In this document: positions 23,983-27,174 of the stretch, piece by piece | Numbering within the stretch: the stretch's first letter is position 1 | Layout: every line of letters begins with the position of its first letter | DNA from: an uncultured Muribaculaceae bacterium | Lineage (GTDB): Bacteria; Bacteroidota; Bacteroidia; Bacteroidales; Muribaculaceae | Direction: 5' to 3' | Assembly (NCBI GenBank): GCA_934555895.1 | Contig: CAKTFH010000029.1 | Span: forward strand, 1 to 27,174 | DNA length: 27,174 nt | The notes under the pieces: generated by a model | Seen by the model: the letters and a program-made list of their open reading frames with translations, nothing else | What the model was told of the DNA's origin: nothing | The model's database searches: none | Program-made: the position numbers and the translations under genes

Positions 23983-24798
23983 TTATGAAAACGTGGGAGC
24001 CATGCCATAGGTATCCTTATAGAGCTTTGAGAAATGCGACAGATTCTTGAATCCCACATCAAAACAGATTTCCGACACCTTGCGCCCACCCTTGTGTATA
24101 AGCTCACGTGCAGCTTCCAGTCTTCGGTTGATAAGCCATTTTTGCGGCGTAAGTTCGCTTATTTTCTTGAAGTCGCGTTTGAATGTGGCCGGACTACGCC
24201 CTGTGTAATATGCCATTTCATTGACAGACAGGTCGTTCATGTAGTTCTTCTCCATAAACTCCACAATGTCGATTTTCCAAGGTTCCACAAAATCGAAAAG
24301 CGAGGCGTAGAGATTTTCATCAGTCTTAAGAATGGCAAACATTCCCTCCGCCATTTTCATCTTCAAAATGATATCGTCAGGTGTAACTTCCGTATCGAAA
24401 TATGGCAGAAGAGACTCAAACAAGCTACGCACATCAGGGCGATGAGGCGGCAGTTTCACCAGACTCGCCTTATCTCTCTTTGCATCAGCCGGTATATCTT
24501 TACGGTTGAGAGTCTGGAAAAACTCCTTCAGATATTCCCGAGAGAACTTCATCACCACAGAGCGGTATGGCTTACCGTCCTTCACACGCTTCTGAAGCCA
24601 CATGCGGTTATCGCGCCGCATAAAGGCACAGTCGCCGGCACGAAGCACGGTTTTTCGTCCGCCATCGGTTATCTCCAGTTCACCGGAATAAATATATATG
24701 AGCGTATGCTCGCGGTTGCAGTGGGCACAGCCTCTGTCGTCAGTGAAATAGCACGCGATAAACACATTGGAGCAATCGAATATATCAAGTTTTTCCAT
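23983..24798 (-). CDS. AraC-family transcriptional regulator
   Basis: This 271-residue protein has an N-terminal cupin-like sensor region (about 20-110: HTLIYIYSGELEITDGG, VLRAGDCAFMRRDNRMWLQK) and a C-terminal AraC double helix-turn-helix. The HTH region runs from DIVEFMEKNYMNDLSVNEMA through YYTGRSPATFKRDFKKISEL, then PQKWLINRRLEAARELI and the family signature VSEICFDVGFKNLSHFSKLYKDTYGMAP. The sensor region holds cysteines and histidines (CAHCNREH, about 24-31) that might bind metal or sense redox state. The ATG at 24798 is used because the possible TTG at 24825 lies in a TAATTTTG promoter box. It precedes the redox operon on the same strand and most likely activates it. The inducer is unknown; a reactive carbonyl or quinone would fit the downstream genes. 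Confidence 0.9.
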   Translation of the reverse strand: MEKLDIFDCSNVFIACYFTDDRGCAHCNREHTLIYIYSGELEITDGGRKTVLRAGDCAFMRRDNRMWLQKRVKDGKPYRSVVMKFSREYLKEFFQTLNRKDIPADAKRDKASLVKLPPHRPDVRSLFESLLPYFDTEVTPDDIILKMKMAEGMFAILKTDENLYASLFDFVEPWKIDIVEFMEKNYMNDLSVNEMAYYTGRSPATFKRDFKKISELTPQKWLINRRLEAARELIHKGGRKVSEICFDVGFKNLSHFSKLYKDTYGMAPTFS

Positions 24799-24822
24799 AA
24801 GCAACTTGTCGAAATTGTGCCG

Positions 24823-24830
24823 CAAAATTA
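24823..24830 (-). promoter_or_regulatory. -7 box of the AraC-type regulator gene
   Basis: The minus-strand TAATTTTG matches TAnnTTTG, 24 bases before the ATG at 24798. It is identical to the box of the operon it probably controls. The -33 region is poor, consistent with weak or regulated expression. Confidence 0.5.
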
Positions 24831-24879
24831 GATAAAGAATAGTGGAATCGCTTTGCTCTGAAGCTCAAATTTCAGGAAT

Positions 24880-25365
24880 GTGTCGGATTATTCACACCCC
24901 CCGGCTACGTATTTGAACTCCATCAAAACCAACAAAAGCACAACCGTCTGCAGTCCCTCGAACTGCTGGATGACATTGTCATCAGATGCAGAGCTTGTCA
25001 GCGGCTGGATTCCCAATCATACGTATCCAAGTCTGTCAATCACGACGCTCTTTCATGGCAACGAATTCAATAATACCACTAATCTTCCTCAGAATCTTCT
25101 CGACAAGTACTACAGCCGTGCGATCACTCTTCATGAATTGGTCAACGAACTGTTTGAGCCTTGGGAGCAGATTAATGAATCCCAGCACAGCCTCCTCGCC
25201 GTTGCCCTCCAGACCGCAGCCGGAGGAATCCCGACACCGCATGTCGGCACCGACGCAGGCGGTTCATCATCAGATTTGCCTTAGAACGATAATGACAAAG
25301 ACAAAATCCAAAGACCGGAATCCAAAAGCAGGAAATGCGATGTAGTAGATGGATACATTTACCAA
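24880..25365 (+). pseudogene. Decayed fragment resembling the C-terminus of a mobilization/relaxase protein
   Basis: A plus-strand frame is open from 24880 to a TAG at 25282-25284 and continues open to the TAA at 25363. The segment HSLLAVALQTAAGGIPTPHV, a glycine/serine-rich stretch (GTDAGGSSSDLP) and then, after the stop, a charged tail (NDNDKDK) recall, from memory, the C-termini of Bacteroidetes mobilization proteins. These carry a glycine-rich SSSDLPW and a charged end. The TAG stands where a tryptophan TGG would be expected. The first 60 codons look unrelated to protein, and no catalytic relaxase motif is present, so only a 3' remnant remains. Homology is suggested, not shown. The rest of the region up to 25519 holds no gene I can support. 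Confidence 0.35.
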
Positions 25366-25369
25366 TAAG

Positions 25370-25384
25370 TACAATATCATTGTA
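25370..25384. repeat. Short inverted repeat in the gene-free stretch
   Basis: TACAAT (25370-25375) and ATTGTA (25379-25384) flank the spacer ATC. It may be chance in AT-rich DNA. It lies about 135 bases upstream of the promoter box at 25520. Confidence 0.25.
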
Positions 25385-25519
25385 TTCGAAAATTTTGCTA
25401 TAGAGGGTGCAACACAATTTCGAAGCAAGAGCAACGTCTTCCACTCGGCAAAATTTGGTATTCTTTACAGTAAGGAACAACAAATATTGAAATATACTCC
25501 TGATTCCCAAAATATTTCG

Positions 25520-25527
25520 TAATTTTG
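25520..25527 (+). promoter_or_regulatory. -7 box of the AT-rich membrane-protein pair
   Basis: TAATTTTG at 25520-25527 matches TAnnTTTG and lies 18 bases before the ATG at 25546. The TTG inside it cannot be the start codon. No proper -33 element is seen. Confidence 0.5.
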
Positions 25528-25545
25528 CATCAAAATATCTATATC

Positions 25546-26196
25546 ATGGAAATTACAAATTACAAGAAATCTATTGGATTGGGTATTATAGTCCTCTTAT
25601 GCGTCTTTACTATTAACTCAATCGTTGTCGCCATTCCTGTAATGTCGGATAGCTCGTTCTATAAAATTCGTGACTGGTGGTTTCTCCTGTCTCAGGTTAT
25701 TCAAGCCACTGCTGTAATATTCTTGGCTTTTAACCGAAAATCTCAGGCTACTATTTTCAGCAAAATTGGTGCTTGTTTATATTCAGCCTTAATGCTCATT
25801 TACATTTTTAATAGGCTATCATACAATTTTACTGGCGAAAGTTATTTATATTTTTCCGGCGTCTCAGAATATCTAAATACTTTAGTATTCTATACTCCTG
25901 GATTGCTCCTGTTATTTTGGGGATTGCCAAAATTATGGCTGCCCATTAAAATCGTTTCTACCTTAATGATTGCCATATCTATTGTCGAAGATATGATTTG
26001 GGCAAAATTAGTTCCCATGTATCAGAACATGTCCGACTTCACATTTGAACAAACAGAGCCTTTACAGAATACGGTTGATCTCCTTTCTCACACAAATATA
26101 ATAGTTATAATCGCTGCGTTAATTCTAACTATTGTATGGTTGAATCTAAAAACTAAATCTTCATCAGCACAAAAACATAACATCGACCTCATATAA
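25546..26196 (+). CDS. Six-helix membrane protein of unknown function
   Basis: This 216-residue protein has about six hydrophobic segments (about 9-31, 44-62, 72-90, 109-127, 133-152 and 184-200) and no motif I recognise. Charged residues are few, and a small loop with FTFEQTEPLQNTVD precedes the last helix. Base composition is clearly more AT-rich than the genes left of 24800, and codon choice follows (many ATT, TTA, AAA). This suggests a different origin. The ATG at 25546 follows a promoter box at 25520. It is separated from the next gene by one base, so the two form an operon. Possible roles include an accessory or immunity-type membrane protein, but there is no evidence for any specific function. 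Confidence 0.75.
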   Translation: MEITNYKKSIGLGIIVLLCVFTINSIVVAIPVMSDSSFYKIRDWWFLLSQVIQATAVIFLAFNRKSQATIFSKIGACLYSALMLIYIFNRLSYNFTGESYLYFSGVSEYLNTLVFYTPGLLLLFWGLPKLWLPIKIVSTLMIAISIVEDMIWAKLVPMYQNMSDFTFEQTEPLQNTVDLLSHTNIIVIIAALILTIVWLNLKTKSSSAQKHNIDLI

Positions 26197-26197
26197 C

Positions 26198-26710
26198 ATG
26201 AAAAAATTAGCAGTACTCGTGTGCGCTTTAATCCCGACATTAAGCGCATTTGCCTATTACAGCGACTATAGCTATTCCAGCCGCAGTGACGAAATGTCAG
26301 GGTTCGCAATCTTTACATTAATTGTAATGATTGCTTATATAATCCTCTCCATCGTCATTTTAGTACGTTGGTGGAAAATGACAACCAACATTGAACAAAT
26401 CCGTCAACATATTACTCACGCCAATCCCAAACTGACATACCTTGTTGCTATTGGCGAAAATGAGCAAGCTCAGAAAGCATCTCTCACTATGCTTGTGGAT
26501 CTTCTTTATCCTATATATTCAGACCCTTACAATTATTCAAAAGCAGAAGAAATGAATAAAGCTATTGCTTCTCGCCTTCCGAAAATTCAGAAACTCGGTC
26601 TTGCTATGCCTGAATATGTTACAAGTGGTGAAAAGTTTATTGACTACATAAATGGACTTACCGGTGGTAAAGTACTATACAAAGATGTCGCGTCTGCGAA
26701 CGTGATGTAA
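26198..26710 (+). CDS. Small membrane-anchored protein of unknown function
   Basis: This 170-residue protein begins with a signal-like segment (MKKLAVLVCALIPTLSAFA, residues 1-19). A tyrosine/serine-rich stretch (YYSDYSYSSRS) and one strong transmembrane helix (about 34-58) follow. The soluble C-terminal part of about 110 residues has predicted helices (EQIRQHITHANPKL, ENEQAQKASLTMLVDLLYPI, EEMNKAIASRLPKIQKLGLA). The pattern is seen in unassigned Bacteroidales proteins. The Y/S-rich stretch may sit in the periplasm and the helical part in the cytoplasm. It starts one base after the upstream membrane-protein gene and is followed by a strong terminator, so the two genes form a complete transcription unit. 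No enzymatic motif was seen. Confidence 0.75.
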   Translation: MKKLAVLVCALIPTLSAFAYYSDYSYSSRSDEMSGFAIFTLIVMIAYIILSIVILVRWWKMTTNIEQIRQHITHANPKLTYLVAIGENEQAQKASLTMLVDLLYPIYSDPYNYSKAEEMNKAIASRLPKIQKLGLAMPEYVTSGEKFIDYINGLTGGKVLYKDVASANVM

Positions 26711-26741
26711 TAGTCCATCTGTTATATACTGAGATAAAGAG

Positions 26742-26781
26742 CGTAAGTTTGTGACATAAGATCTCACAAACTTACGTTTTT
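26742..26781 (+). terminator. Strong intrinsic terminator after the membrane-protein pair
   Basis: CGTAAGTTTGTGA (26742-26754) pairs perfectly over 13 bases with TCACAAACTTACG (26764-26776) around a 9-base loop. TTTTT follows at 26777-26781. It is a textbook hairpin and T-run, 31 bases after the stop at 26710. Confidence 0.85.
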
Positions 26782-26827
26782 AGTATTACAAATTTATTGA
26801 ACAAATAATAATCTGTGGATTGAAACA

Positions 26828-27094
26828 TCAGAAGTAGAGCGCGACTATACCATTGGCGTTCTCTATCTTTTGAAGTCCTCTCATGTACTTGCCAAGGAAA
26901 TAGTTGTATTTAGGGTGACCATCCCAGACGAGCACTATTTATCAATCGTCCTTCATTTAATCAATAAGTAGCTACAGAAATATGATGCTACTAACGAGGC
27001 TAACAAGTATTCCCCTTTCACCATGCGGCTTCTTCAAACCTCGAAAGAGTCTCACTCCGATGCTCTCCAAAAATCTAGTTGTCATACCAGACAT
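26828..27094 (-). pseudogene. Gene remnant with several in-frame stop codons
   Basis: One minus-strand frame contains MSGMTTRFLESIGVRLFRGL and the continuation KKPHGERGILVSLVSSIIFL (27094-26975). It is then interrupted by TAG (26974), TAA (26959), TGA (26944) and TAA (26941). It resumes with VLVWDGHPKYNYFLGKYMRG, then LQKIENANGIVALYF, ending in TGA at 26828. The last 35 codons read like a genuine protein C-terminus. The shared frame suggests one decayed gene rather than two tiny ones. The family is not recognised. Confidence 0.4.
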
Positions 27095-27100
27095 ATCTTA

Positions 27101-27174
27101 AGAGGTTGTTTAAAAACGATTGTTAACGGAAGTGAGTTTGCGTAGGGTAATCACAACCGCTGCGACCATGAGCA
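27101..27174 (-). mobile_element. Probable insertion sequence end with the last codons of a transposase (cut by the window edge)
   Basis: From the right edge on the minus strand, an open frame reads LMVAAVVITLRKLTSVNNRF and stops at 27110-27112. This resembles the end of IS5/IS4-type Bacteroidales transposases. It runs into GAGGTTGTTTAAAAACG (27102-27118 on the plus strand), which looks like a terminal inverted repeat overlapping the stop codon. Only one end lies in the window, so the family and any target duplication cannot be confirmed. Confidence 0.45.

Noticed and set aside
24034..24831. 265-codon plus-strand frame opposite the AraC-type gene
   Set aside because: The minus-strand product has the AraC signature. 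The opposite frame has no recognisable feature.
25172..25510. 112-codon minus-strand frame in the gene-free stretch
   Set aside because: Cysteine-rich random-looking composition, no promoter box and no domain. It overlaps the mobilization-like remnant on the other strand.

Overview
The window looks like a chromosomal segment of a gut-type Bacteroidales bacterium, most likely Muribaculaceae or a close relative. This is inferred from the repeated Bacteroidetes -7 promoter box (TAnnTTTG, seen before at least eight genes), weak Shine-Dalgarno signals, proteins with C-terminal sorting-type tails, a lipoprotein TamA-like protein (TamL type) and the overall gene content. No rRNA, tRNA or CRISPR array was seen.

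Left part (1-4850): an acyl-CoA ligase faces two minus-strand genes, a phosphoglycolate-phosphatase-like HAD hydrolase and an ArgC-family protein that has lost both catalytic residues. Divergent from the hydrolase is a two-gene unit, a six-helix membrane protein translationally coupled to a small winged-helix regulator. Its promoter overlaps a perfect palindrome, and a second copy lies in the leader, a probable autoregulatory operator pair.

Surface and secretion block (4930-12140): two large secreted multidomain proteins with T9SS-like C-terminal tails (699 and 1195 aa) share one type of adhesin-like module and flank a membrane acyltransferase. A 49-bp near-perfect hairpin resembling two fused IS3-type ends lies between the acyltransferase and the larger protein.

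Housekeeping block (12314-18902, all minus): a 443-aa secreted protein, then ruvX, def, ettA and a TamL-like Omp85 lipoprotein, closely spaced and probably one transcription unit from ruvX onward.

Metal and redox block (19192-24798): a cation diffusion facilitator and a MmcQ/YjbR-type protein on the plus strand converge on a minus-strand operon: sugar O-acetyltransferase, Tat-signal aldo/keto reductase (frameshifted), exported flavodoxin with a sorting-like tail, and exported carboxymuconolactone-decarboxylase/cupin protein. An AraC-type regulator lies immediately upstream in the same orientation. Three of the four products carry export signals, which suggests envelope redox or carbonyl chemistry under AraC control.

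Right part (24850-27174): an accessory region. It holds a decayed fragment resembling the C-terminus of a mobilization protein, an AT-rich pair of membrane proteins with a strong terminator, a pseudogene with several in-frame stops, and the probable end of an insertion sequence at the window edge.
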